64,000 bases of DNA from assembly GCF_042453785.1 (NCBI RefSeq), contig NC_091670.1:34235501-34299500 (forward strand), in the 5' to 3' direction. The notes below the pieces were generated by a model. It did no database searches. It was not told where the DNA came from and saw only the letters and a list, made by a program, of their open reading frames with translations. The position numbers and the translations under genes are program-made. This document shows, one piece after another, positions 36,104 through 47,984 of the stretch. Each line of letters opens with the position of its first letter. Positions within the stretch are counted from its first letter, which is position 1. This stretch comes from Malus domestica. Taxonomy: Eukaryota > Streptophyta > Magnoliopsida > Rosales > Rosaceae.

Positions 36104-39100
36104 AACCTGTTGTTTCAAGTGTAATTGGATGAATAAAACACACTTAAGTTGAATAAATTCATTACAATTATGAACAAACAGTTTTTTTTTTATATACATT
36201 CAAATGAGCTGACATATAAACACATTGTACAATGAGTGGGAAGAAACTGAACGTCTTTGATTAGAAAGAGATGGTTTTAAAAAAAGTTCTGTTTCCTTAC
36301 GAAACAGAAGAAACATGTAGTTCACATGTAAAATTTTAGTTACCAAATCCAAAATAAAAAACAAAAAACAAAAAATGTGACTCTATATAGCTTTCTTATT
36401 ACACAAAAATATCCCTTAGTTAAAGCATGCCACACATCATCACATTGCTATTATATAAAGTATATTCCTCAGTGGCAAGTAATATACTCTCCTTAGCATG
36501 ACCTCTCAATCCCCTCTTTTATCTCCCTATAATCGTACAACAACCCATAAATACGGTGCCCCTTTAAAATCCAAGCATGCATTAAAAATTCAACAATACA
36601 GTTACAAAATCTCTATAAATGAACATACCTCAAAAAGCCAACGGCCGAAGTGACACTGCACACACTGCACACACTGCATGCACTCACATACGCTGCATAC
36701 ACACACTCACACACACTGAAGAATGAACGCATTATATTCAGTTAGAACCATTCAACTTTAAAAGCAGTGAGACCTTCCAAAGGCACAGCCTTACTGACCT
36801 CGGTTCAAATAACCAAATTGAGAACAACTGTTGAATTTTAGAAAAGTTGTACAGAGGGGAAAAAAAGAAAAAAAAAAAGAGAACAATCCTATAACCACAA
36901 CTGAAAAACAAAATCAAAATGAACAGAATAAAATATCAGCAGAGCATGAACACTAACATCCTTTGAAAACATGTGTTGGTTACGTATAATATATATGCGC
37001 ATAAATTAAGAAAATGACTTGAGTGCCCTAGCAGTAGTCTTTACGTTGAACCAAATCACTATTAGGTTAATTGTATTGATTCACACATCTTCTTTTATGT
37101 GCTAAATCTCTACTAAATTGCCCTACGAAAATGACATAAAACTAATTAAATTCCCAAGATATATGAGAAATACAACTTTTAAAAGTGTGACAATACATGC
37201 AGCACCAGGATGTTGCAGAACTCACTGCCCCAATGTAAGATTCGGTTTTTGTCCAATGTATGTATAAGCTTAGATACATCTGAGAATTTACTTTTCAACA
37301 GTTGTTACTCTCATCGTCTTTTGAGAGAGAGATACAAAGGTTAAGATTACAATGGGAAAGAGTTAGAATCCCTCTAAAATACTAAAGAAAAGCATACCTA
37401 CAACAGAGTAAACAACTGTTTGTCCTCATAGCAGTTTCTCAGAGCATTTATGCTGTCAGAAAGATAGTGCTCCACTCCAGAAGGATGGACAAATTTACCA
37501 GATGGAGACTGACCCAAAGAAAACATAATTAAAAGTTAGCATCTGACGAACAATTAAGGTGATGCAAAAGGGCAACACGTGATGTGAAATTATTATACCA
37601 AAATATCCAAGGTCTGTTAATTTAATCACCCAATAAAACGGACAGAAATTAAGCACAACAATATCAATATTAAAAGGAAGGAATAATATGAAACCTTGTG
37701 CATAGAACGTTCATCAGAATGAATCACACAACAATCAAGGATGGACAAATCACAAAAGTGACAATTAAAGGGCACCTAACGGACACCCCCATCTTTCTCT
37801 GCAATCGCAGAAATCCCTCGGGTTTCAGGAAGCAAATGGAAAACGAAATGCTTTTCCATCCCCTACCCATACTCATACCTCCCTTACCCGTTCCCTTTTA
37901 CCCTCACAGAAAATCCTCCCATCTCTCCCTCTCACCCTTGTCCCATCTCTCTGTCTGCAAATCGCAAAAAAGAAACCCTAAACAAATCCCTGAAATCCCT
38001 CACCTAAATCCTCTCACATTTCTTTCGAACACCCCTTATCTCTCTCTCTGCAAAACCTAAACCAGATCTCCTAAATCCTATCTTTGACACCCGACATACA
38101 GCCAAGAAGCCAAGATATTAAAGCAATCTCTACATAATACTGTGGAACAATGAAGCAAAATGGTACTTGTTTCTTGTCCAAAACTGTTGGTGCCGCCGCA
38201 CATTGTTATCAGTTAAGGGTTTATAAAAACCCACCCAAAAATTACCTTCATAAAAAATGCCACCACAAACCTATTATGCCCAGTCAATCAAGAACCTACT
38301 TGACTAATTTCAACTCAGCAAATGGTCTAGGTTTTTAGTTTTTTATGCAGTAATTATAGAGCACATGGATAAATTTTTTGACCATTTATACCCTGTTGTG
38401 GTTTCATAAGCTTCTCATTTTCTTAGTATCAAGCTCTCTTTGTGGGCAAAAAATATAATAATAATAACAATACTAATTCAAAAAGTAATGGAGATTACCA
38501 AGGAAATGAGTTTTAGGTTCTGAATGGTTTACCGATTCCCATCCATTTGGTGTGAAGACTTTCTTTGTTTTATGTTAGGTGACGCACAAACTCTCACAAC
38601 TGGTGTTTCAACAACCGACATTGCTCCTGACAAACTGCAAGAACAGAAATTGCATTATATGAAATTAGTTAAATTATTCTTTTCATCGTAAGTCATAAAG
38701 TTCGAAACTTTCTATCAAAATAATTCAGAACCTCAAACAGAGAACAAAACTTCTACATTGATAATAACAACCCCGAACAATGAAAAAAACATTGAACTGA
38801 AATCAAATCATGTGATACCTTTTCAGGTGATGCCCCTATCAGGAGATCAGATTATGTACCCATAATGGACTGGAAACAAAGCACTCATCTTAGTAGTACA
38901 TTACACAAAATCCCATTTAATTCTTCACCAAAAAAAAATACATCACATTTAAATAACAAAATATAAAAAAATCCAAGAAAGTAAGTTCATAACCGACAAC
39001 CAATCATCCAGAACAAACCTCATCAAACCCAAACCCAAATACAAAAGCCACTGACATAATCACCCAAAATTCACTACTGTAAACACAAAACCCACCAAAA

Positions 39101-40323
39101 AGTTACCTTCATAAAAAATGCCACCAAAAACCTATTAAGCCCAGTCAATAAAGAACCTATTTGACTAATTTCAACTCAGCAGATAGTTAGATTATTGCCC
39201 ATTAAACAGGTAGATCAAAGTAGAGTATATCCAGTTAATATTACAGTACAAATTTTGCATCCCAAGGAAAAGTACCAAATTCAACCTCAACCAATAAAAT
39301 AGCATTAAGCAATGTGAATTTTCAACTATTTTGACCAAATAAATAACTTTCCATTCTAATTTCATCAATTTCTCAGTAAATTAAAAAGGCAAAAATATAT
39401 CATTAGAAGCCAATTCAACAATTAACAAAAAAATTACAGAAATTAACTCAAATTCGGTAGCACAGCCTGCTATAAAGTAGAGGAAGTGTATGAGTAATGG
39501 ATGTCCAGGGTTGGTCCTTATGCAGAAGGAAGCATAGGAAGCATAAATGGGATATCAAGTGAGGATTTCAAGTAAATTCGCAACAACACAAAACCCAACC
39601 AGCAACAATTTGTTCATTACATCTTAAAACACAAAATTTTGTCCGAAAAATAGGACATTTAATGCAAAACGCTCAAAACTTTGCCTCCCAAAACTAACAT
39701 CTGAGAAAGCATTGCACTTCTTATCTTTAAAAGCATGAATGGTGAACTACATAAAAGAATAAGAATTTGCAATGAACTAAATAAAAACACACTTTTCACA
39801 AACATTATTCGCACAAAAATTAAAACTGTATTGAGAAACTCACCATTTTGACAAATAATAAATGATTTTAGGATACTTGATCACTAATATAAATTTGCAT
39901 GTTTAAGAGACAATCACAACCTGAATCCTTAAAAAGGTTATTTACACCTAAAATGAAACAGACATATCCAAAGGACATAACATAGTGATCTTTTGTGAGT
40001 TTAATATCTGGACTGGAGTTTATTTTTAATTTTAGTGTGGTGTTTAGCTGTTCTGGTTGGGTTGTTCCAGGGAGGTCTGTTGGACTGTTTACTGGGCCGG
40101 AACAGATGTTAAAATGATGTTCCATTCCTGAAGAAGAGATAAGACCATATCGCATGACAACTTTTAAAATATACAGGTTCATATAACATAGAAAAATGAA
40201 CAAATAAATGCACACCCAAATTACATGTGCCTGTCAAATTAAAAGACGACTTCTTGCTGAAATGATGACGGTAAGAAAGTCAAAGAGAGAAGAACAAAAG
40301 TATAAAAAAAATGAATACTTTAC
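36104..40323. other. AT-rich region with exon-like fragments, no intact gene
   Basis: No complete gene. Two minus-strand segments look like orphan exons: 38529-38634 (acceptor TTCTTGCAG, then 34 open codons including SVVETPVVRVCASPN) and 37398-37508 (acceptor CAG and donor GTATGC, 36 open codons including PSGVEHYLSDSINALRN). Neither protein was identified. A CACACTGCA-type simple repeat covers 36655-36720. A direct repeat of about 97 bp lies at 38226-38322 and 39086-39184. The pyrimidine-rich tract 37790-38090 resembles leader or intron sequence. Confidence 0.4.
38226..39184 (+). repeat. Direct repeat of about 97 bp, copies 860 bp apart
   Basis: Copies at 38226-38322 and 39086-39184 share TTACCTTCATAAAAAATGCC and TTGACTAATTTCAACTCAGC with few differences. 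They could be terminal direct repeats of a small element or the result of a local duplication; TG...CA ends were not found. Confidence 0.65.
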
Positions 40324-40985
40324 CTGCATATATTGCACGACAGTGCTAGTATAATCAACTACTCTCCTCTGTGTAAGCTTTCTCATCTTTTATCCAAGAA
40401 AAGTGTCAGCATGAGCTGCAACAAACAAACCATTTGTCACTCATTATAAAAAAAAGGGAAAATTTATTAAATTCTGCACTAAACCTCTTAACAAAATTAA
40501 ACCACTATTTTCAAATATCATTTACACCCTTGGCCTCACTGGCCCACCCTTTTAAATTGCAAATCTCAATTAACTTCAAGATCCAAAACCAATTCTAAGG
40601 GTTTAATGCGCTTTAAAGTTGAAAATCCCAATCAACAATAGAAGTATAATGCAACCAAATTCTTGTTTAGGTACTTACCCACAATTCAAATTGTTTTCTT
40701 TTATTCTCCATTAATTTCCAACCGAAACAAAAAAGAACCAGAACAAAATAGCAAAGACAAAGGCATAATTTGGTACAAACCATCATAAGGAGGAAGAGGA
40801 TGAGCGAGCACAGATGGGTTGTGATACTCCGGGGGCATACCGACGGCTGACGCATCATTGGGGCTGGTGGCGGGGGGGGCTATGAAATATCCACCTTGCT
40901 GCTGACGCGGCTGGTGTTGTTGCAAATGTTGGTGCTGATGTTGAGAGTGCTGTTGTTTGTGGTGTTGTGGATCAGGGTATATCAT
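40324..40985 (-). pseudogene. Truncated FY-like (WDR33/Pfs2) gene, first two exons only
   Basis: FY is the WD-repeat subunit of the plant pre-mRNA cleavage/polyadenylation complex. Exon 1 (40781-40985) encodes a His/Gln-rich N-terminus starting MIYPDPQHHKQQ and ending HPLPPYD. Exon 2 (40324-40415) continues AHADTFLG, then TAA, then KMRKLTQRRVVDYTSTVVQY. The latter part matches the highly conserved FY segment just before the WD40 domain. Exon lengths, the split Ala codon and GT-AG borders fit an intact gene structure, but codon 77 (40390-40392) is a stop and no WD40 exon is found below 40324. Retained introns exclude a processed pseudogene. Assignment rests on the RRxVDYTSTVV motif. Confidence 0.8.
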
Positions 40986-41449
40986 TGTCACCCCAAATCA
41001 AAGTACTAAGAGGAAGAGAGGAAAAAAAAAAACCAAAACTCTAGGATTAGAGAACCGAGAAGTGGAAAGTTGCACCAATTTAAACACCTTCTGCCGAGCT
41101 AAAAATTGAATTCAATTTGCAAAGGCAGTCACACTGGCTATGAATTCAAGTCAAAGAGGGTCTAAAGAGTGAAATTTAGAGTTTCAACACAGCATGGCCT
41201 TCTCATAGATATGGTTTCTTTTCATGATTTGAGAGAAAACCCCATCAATCGATCGACAAACTTGAACAATTAAAGAGTAGCAAAGCATGTAAAAAGCAAA
41301 AATTTAAAGTTGTTATGGATCCATATTTCACTAAAGACCACACATGCAGAAACAACACCCCCCCTCCCCCCAATTCGAGCATCACCGCTCAGTCCCCCCT
41401 TTTTTTTCCCTGAAATCCTACACCCACCCCTGTGACTGCAAACCATGCA

Positions 41450-41551
41450 AACCTCTTTGTGACACCGACATCACCCCTCCCCCCTCCAATTAAACGCATG
41501 AACCTCTTTGTGACACCGACATCACCCCTCCCCCCTCCAATTAAACGCATG
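41450..41551. repeat. Perfect 51-bp tandem duplication
   Basis: Two consecutive copies, 41450-41500 and 41501-41551, each starting AACCTCTTTGTGACACCGAC and ending ACGCATG. They look identical, so the duplication is recent or maintained. They sit between the FY-like and DDI1-like gene fragments. Confidence 0.9.
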
Positions 41552-41597
41552 AACATCATACAGTGAATTGCATATAAAACAACATTATCAAGTATAC

Positions 41598-42028
41598 CTC
41601 GAGGCGGCATTGGATACGATCATTTTCAAGTCTTCATCTCCGACACCAAGAGCACTCCACATCTTAGAATTCCTCATCTCCTTACACATTATATAGCAGA
41701 TGCTGCCGCTGAAGCAGCACCCATGTCTGCTCAAACGCGTCAAAAAACATATCATGCATTCGTTATACATTTCTCTATTAACTAATCAGCTAACTGAATT
41801 TAATTCCAAACCAAAAAAGTTTTGAACTTTTTTCTACAATCATATTCAGTTCTTCATCTCTTACTCTAAATCCCAATTACAGAAAGACCTAAACTTTACT
41901 TCAATTTAATGTTGTTTTCCCCCAAAACAGCACAATCCCACAAAAATAAAGTTGAAAAAACAACAATAAATCATGAATTCAATTAAATTTCTCACCTCCA
42001 CCTCTAGCAGAGCTTTCACATTTTCAAC
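41598..42028 (-). pseudogene. DDI1-like gene fragment (ubiquitin-like domain exons)
   Basis: DDI1 is a ubiquitin-receptor aspartic protease with an N-terminal ubiquitin-like domain. Exon 41996-42028 encodes VENVKALLEVE, a signature of plant DDI1. Exon 41598-41726 encodes TWVLLQRQHLLYN, then after a 1-bp insertion (AATGTGTAAGG where AATGGTAAGG is expected) KEMRNSKMWSALGVGDEDLK and VSNAAS, the end of the ubiquitin-like domain. Splice borders are retained. The protease and UBA parts are absent. A further exon-like piece ending at donor 42953 may be the decayed first exon, but this is weak. It is co-oriented with the FY fragment 600 bp away. Confidence 0.8.
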
Positions 42029-42254
42029 CTATCACAAAAAAGAAATAAAAATCAAATTCAAGTGAAAAAAAGGAGAACTTGAACTTCGAAATTAATTGAA
42101 AGAACTATAAAATCAATTGAGGGTTTTTGCTGAAGTGAAAAGTAAGGGTTTTACATTCTCTTAAGGATCGATGTCTAAGGAGAGGATATGGTCTTCTCCG
42201 TTCATCACTATGATCTTCATCTTCTTCAATTCGTCGCTGCGATTGGATCTCCAA

Positions 42255-42287
<33 letters not shown>

Positions 42288-43207
42288 AAATATACCCAAA
42301 AACCCAAAAGCTAGAAACTAAAACCTAATCACCCAAAATCCCCAATCCTTAACCAAAAACATAATCAGTCACATACACTACATATTGAATCAAATACGAA
42401 AACTCAAATCAAACGCCTTCAATTGCCTAAAGTTTCAAAATTTCAATCATTTGTCGAGCCTAAATTTGAAAAATTACAATCCCCTCTTGACTAACTCCAT
42501 CCAAAGATTTGAAATACCAAAAAGCAAATAATTCCACTAAAACTTAAGTAAATTCGGTATAAATTCAAATCAACTTAACAAAAAATGACAAAGCTACCAA
42601 TCAAAATAGGAATTCTGCAACTACACACACTATTAATAGTGCTATGCCAAACTCATATTTGAATGAGGTCCTCTACTATTGAATTGAAAGATGGCTGTTC
42701 TTTTTCTAAATTAGGATGATCTCACCAATCAAAATTACAATGCTATGCAAAACTAATATTCGTAATCTATACCAGCTCTAGCTTGCCTCCACCCGTAACA
42801 TCTCCAATCTGAGAAATACAGCGCAATTTCCGAAGAAAAAAAAGAGTCAGAAAACCTTAAAATCCCCAAGAACCCTAATTTATAAACTCCCAATCAAACG
42901 CAAAAAGGATAGAGGAAACCCAAATAAGGGAAATTCGAGAAATTCAACATACCGTAAGATGCTTTCTGACGGCCAAATTCATCGACAACGGAGGCGGTTG
43001 TCAATCGTCACTGTACCTCCATTTCGCGCCCGCCATGTTTAAGGCTTTCAACCGTCATTACTTGGTTTGTGGGCTTCACATCGAGAGATAAAGGGACTTA
43101 TCAAAACAAATCCCACTAACCTCCCTATTTAAACACAGAACGTGAAAAGCAATTTCAAATCAACAGCCATATGAATCCAGAATCATTAACAGTGATGCTT
43201 GGCTGAT
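42029..43207. other. Fragment-region spacer with CA repeat
   Basis: AT-rich sequence with a CA microsatellite at about 42266-42287. A GC-richer patch at 42960-43045 contains an ATG followed by a short frame and a GT donor at 42952; it may be the degenerate first exon of the DDI1-like fragment. Nothing else is recognised. Confidence 0.4.
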
Positions 43208-43390
43208 AAGAATATAGGGCACAGATGAAACCTTGCTAAACTTGGCATTTGGTCATTCAAACAATTGAATGAAAGAACAAAATTATGTCCAATCATTCAC
43301 AAACAACCACTTTTGCCATAATTTTCTTCTTTCATTCAATTGTTTGAATGACCAAATGCCAAGTTTGGCACGGTTTCATCCTAGATTCTT
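43208..43390 (+). repeat. Long foldback, 75-80-bp arms with short loop
   Basis: Arm 43208-43287 pairs with arm 43317-43390, leaving a loop of about 29 nt. The pairing is nearly perfect over AAACTTGGCATTTGGTCATT and TCAAACAATTGAATGAAAGA. It could be a small MITE or, if transcribed, a small-RNA precursor. It lies just outside the gene-fragment region. Confidence 0.85.
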
Positions 43391-44928
43391 GTAAAAAAAA
43401 AAAGTTTAAAGAAACATGAAGCTTTAAAGTAACAGAGGCATAAATGAAAAACCTTGGAATAAACTTAACTTAAATGTAAAATGGCAATTGGGTCAACAAA
43501 TCTTGGAATAAAACAAAATCACAAAATGAAAAGCACCTCCAATAAATTGACATTTTATACTTTTGGCTGGCCAAAAAATATCTATCTTTACTGGAATATG
43601 CAAATAGAAATGCAAATTGACAAAAACATTGAAATTGAAATGCACAGAAGCAAAGCAAATTACAAAACCTTAAACCAAATGACAGCTTGGAAATGGAAGC
43701 AAATGTGAACTGTTTTTAATCATTTAGGTTTAAATGATTGGCAAGAGAAAGGGCCATTCTTTGAATCAACATGATAAAAAACAGAACATGATTTATTTGT
43801 TCAAATAACCGAAACTGAGAAAAACAAATTACAAAAAAAATTGAGAAAAACAATTAAATTTAAATGCACAGAACAAAACAAATTGAGAAAAACACTTATA
43901 TCGAGAAAACACTTAAATTTCTTTATGCACAGAAGCAAAGCCAAGCACAAAACCTCAAACCAAATCACAGCCTGGAAATGCCAGGGCTTCAAAGCATAGA
44001 CATACTCTAAATCTAATCTAATTAAAGCTAATCAAACGAAATTAAAGCTTATTAAAACAAATAAGAACTTGGAAATAGAAAAGCACCATAATAAAAAAAA
44101 CGAAAAAGCAAAGATTGAAGATGGAAAAGGAACCTGCAATTAGGTTCTCGAGACGCAAAGAGACCAAGAGAGCGACAAAAAAATACAATGCAAGAAACCC
44201 TAATTTATTAGAAAAAATCATTAACAGTTAAAATCTAGGTTTATTCGAACAGTAACCTAGGAATTGAAAGAAAGCTTACCTTTTGAATCGAAGGGAAACC
44301 AGCAACAAAAGGCTTCAATCACTACATTTGCATGTTCGATTGATCAGTAAAATACACAGAATAAGAGTTGCATCACATAGCAATAAATTAGAGAGAATTC
44401 GAAGACAAAAGGAGATTTGAAATGTGTAAGAAACGTCACAAACCCTAGAATTCTTGCCGACGAAAATCACACTTTCGAAACCAACCCCTTTCTCTCCCTC
44501 GAATCGTACACCCCCTGTGACTCTGTCTGCCTGCAAGCCGCATGCCTTCCTCTCACCAAATCCCTATCTCTCTCCCTCCCTGTCTCTCTCTGCTCGCTCG
44601 CTCTCTCTCTCCCGACGGCATGCACTCACTGAGTGCCACTGCAGCTCACAGAAAGAAGGAAATGAAAGTCTCCAACCCACCCAACCCGTTCGAAACCATA
44701 CAGACCAAAATGACCATCGCACCCCTGCCTTTCCACGATCATCAACACGCGGCATGAAGATCAGTGGCAGATAGAGTCAGTGGCAGCCTCGTAAATAAAG
44801 TAAAATTCGGACCTAAAAACTGTTCATTGATACAGTGCAATTGGAAAGCCTTCTTTAGACTAAAGTAATATATTTTAGCTTCGCAGAGAAGGAGAGAGAG
44901 AGTGAGCACTGAAAGAAAAGTTTTGAAG
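43391..44928. other. Intergenic DNA and complex I gene promoter
   Basis: AT-rich, with short internal repeats of AAATTGAGAAAAACA type at 43800-43920. The part 44450-44620 is CT-rich (CTCTCTCTC runs), probably promoter or leader of the complex I gene on the plus strand. No separate gene is supported. Confidence 0.45.
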
Positions 44929-45026
44929 ATGCCGATAACTTCAACGATGGTCGGAGCCCTATTGGGTTTGGGCACCCAGATGTACTCCAACGCCCTCCGC
45001 AAGCTCCCTTACATGCGCCGTAAATT

Positions 45027-45062
<36 letters not shown>

Positions 45063-47145
45063 TCATTTCTCAGGTGATTGAATTGACTCATGAACCCTAA
45101 CCCCCCAATTTGTCGAATGATCCGATTCAGATCCTTGGGAGCACGTTCTAGGCATGGGATTGGGCGCAGTTTTTGTTAACCAGCTCGTCAAATGGGACGA
45201 GCAGCTCAAAGTGGACCTCGATAAGATGCTCGACAAGGCCAAGGCCGCCAACGAACGCCGTTACATAGGTAAACATTTCTGACCCAATTTAACAATTGGT
45301 TCATTTCTCAATTTCTCATGACTCAAGATTGTATCTTTCGACAACCCAACAATCCCATTTGTGTTTTGGCCTCTCAATTTTTGAGCTTAATTTTGATAAG
45401 TTCATTATTTAGATGATTTGCTAAATTTTGAAACACGCTATGATTAATATTAGAACCCCATGTCTCGTTTGATGGATCAGAATACTGTTTTCAGATGGTA
45501 TTTGCCTGTAATTGTGGTTTGAATATTGTGGGAATTCTGAATTAAAACGTTTTAGGTGAAATTATGTTGGATATTGTGGGAATGCTGAATTTATAAATCC
45601 ATTAAAGTCTCTCAAATTGTCAATTGAATACACCCCCTTATTGTCACTCTTTCTTTTCCTGTCCCTCCTTGCTCTCTAGCTCAAGGTTGTTCATTAAAAA
45701 GGTGGGATCTTTATATAAATGTGAATTAAGAAGACAATTTCGATATTCCTAACCAGGAAATCCCAGTCCTTGTGATACAGGGCTACCTAATCTCTGAACG
45801 TGATGCCAAGGTCGTATTGGCCTATCAGTCTACTAGATAATCTTACTGTTTATAAATTTTGTAGTATTTTTTTTACTTTTGTTTTACAGTAAGGATGATT
45901 GAGAAGAATATTTTCTTTTCTTCCTTTTATTACAGTCATCTAATCCATCGTGTGTCTTGTTATATGCTTTAAAGGCAAAGACTAAAGAATTTGTGCATGT
46001 AGTCCCTTATTAGTTTTTCATCTTATTGTTTGGTGTTCCTCTTAATTTCCTATATTATATGGTGAGCTGAAAAATTGGGATCATTTTGAATCATCGAACT
46101 GAAATTAGGTCTGAAATATTGTCAGTGAATCATTTTCCATTTGTTGACCCCCACATTTACCCCGCCCCTAACTGACAAAACCATGAAGAAGGATACTATT
46201 AATAAGCAATTTTTTTTTTCTTTTGAATTGTTAAAATGATTATGGGTCAAAACAAACTTTTGTGAGGGAATGTACTGATCCTTGGGATTATTTATCTATT
46301 AGGAGTTCTTCTTTTGCTAATCGTTTGGATTCTGGTTTGGTCCTTACTTTAAGCTCTGTTGTGCTCGACTAGACTATGGTTGAATGCTTTGAATTTACTT
46401 TATGCCCTCATGCTACCCCTGCTTTCAACTCCCTTCATCCCTTCTAGCTTTCCTCTAATTAAATTGACCCATCAGATGATTTTTCTTCCACATCTTTTGT
46501 CTGTCAGATCCCTTCATCCTTTATGTTTCAGTATATCTTAAGCTTAAAATTCTGAATTATATCCCTATGCCTCCAGACTTGCTAAGCACCCCTAGGATTA
46601 TTTGCTTTTGGAAGTATAAAAGATATTCCTTTTTGGTCAATGTAAAAGATAATCTACTCATCAGTGAATAAATGGTAAAGTGTACAGTTCTACATGTGGA
46701 AGTGATCCGGCATGGAAAACTTGGTAGCAAGTGTTTTCACCAACCGAGCCCTTACGGTTTGTGGATTTTGTTGGGACACACATTCATTCTTGTATCTTCT
46801 GCTTGGTAAAAATATGAAGAAATGCCAAGGGCGTTTAACTTATTGCATACTTGGTGTTACACTAGAATTTGAATTGCTTTAGCAGTTTTGTGTTTTTATT
46901 TGGGTGCATAAGTAGTCTCTAGCATTAACAGCTCTCCTTGGTTGGTCCACTACAATTTTTTTTTCCATTAATTGACTTTTATGATTGAACTAATTTGATT
47001 GGTATTCTTTTCATTTTATCATTTATGTATAACTCAGGAAGTAAGACGGAGAATTTTTTGTGATTTAATCTGTGCAAGCATATTGTTACGGTTTTTTTCC
47101 CTGCTTAATATTTCTCGTCTATCTGCAGATGAAGATGATGATTAG
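44929..47145 (+). CDS. Mitochondrial complex I small subunit, ESSS/NDUFB11-like
   Basis: Small accessory protein of the mitochondrial NADH dehydrogenase (complex I) membrane arm. Exons join(44929..45019,45131..45268,47129..47145) give 81 aa; all borders GT-AG. The protein opens MPITSTMVGALLGLGTQMYS, with a short hydrophobic segment, then RKLPYMRHPWEHVLGMGLGA and a second hydrophobic stretch (GMGLGAVFVNQLV), a charged helix (KVDLDKMLDKAKAANERRY), and the acidic tail DEDDD. It matches from memory the plant proteins annotated as complex I ESSS subunit (At2g42310/At3g57785 type). The last coding exon is 17 nt, after a 1,860-bp intron. Intron 1 carries a CT microsatellite at 45031-45059. No upstream in-frame start is needed. 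Confidence 0.85.
45031..45059. repeat. CT microsatellite in intron 1 of the complex I gene
   Basis: An uninterrupted run of about 14 TC units just downstream of the exon 1 donor. Pyrimidine tracts near plant 5' ends are common. Confidence 0.9.
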
Positions 47146-47984
47146 CTCGTGACTCAGTGTGTTGTGGCATTTTCAGAAGGGTTCCATGCTCTAAGAGACG
47201 GTTCGGCCTTAAAGTTTTAGGCACTTTTTGTTTTGAAATTAATGCTGATATGTTTGCAAGGCTGCTGTAAAAACTTTCCCAATTTTCTGATCTTTTTGTG
47301 ATGCATAAGCTTTGAAATACTTTCATATTGCAAAGCTGAACGGCGTTTCTTTAATAACAAACGGAATGAATTCAGTCCTCCTAGCTGCAAGTACAAATCC
47401 GTCCTTTGCGGATCCTTCGAATTGGTTGCAACAGTTCTCTTTCTTGTTTGCAAAGTGGTTTGGTTATATACTTTGTGAAGTTGTTTATCACTCACAAACC
47501 TGAATGAATCCGTCTTTTAGTTAGAGTTTTTAGGAGCAGTTGGACCAACTCCTGTTGGTTTCTAGGTTTTTGTTCTAATGTGTCAACTGTGACGAAAAGA
47601 TACTAGTTCCACAACCATTCACTTTCTGTTTTGACAAGGTTATATTTTAAATTACTCTAATCTACGAGATTCGGGATTAGAAGTTCTGTGCAAAGGGGTG
47701 GGTACGCTGCCCTGCCCAACTGGGGGATTCAAACTCGACGGTTGATTCACAGGTGATAATATAAACTTTCACAAAACAATCTTATATGATTGCCTCAAGC
47801 AAAAACAATATTCGCATCAGTGGCACCCTGCAACAAAATGCTGCATTGCAGTTGCTAGCCCAAACCAAATCAAACCAAATGAATGGAAACGCGACTGAAT
47901 TGGTCCTAGTTACTCTCTTAGACGGAGTGGTATATTTATATTAACAACAAATTTTCATCAATCTTCTAAAATATGATTCACTAC
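47146..47984. other. 3' flanks of two convergent genes
   Basis: It contains the 3' UTR of the complex I gene and the 3' UTR of the receptor kinase gene on the opposite strand. No additional gene or clear repeat is seen. Confidence 0.6.

Noticed and set aside
37698-38060. A 120-codon plus-strand frame
   Set aside because: Pyrimidine-rich sequence with no domain and no splice or promoter support; likely leader or intron debris of the fragment zone.
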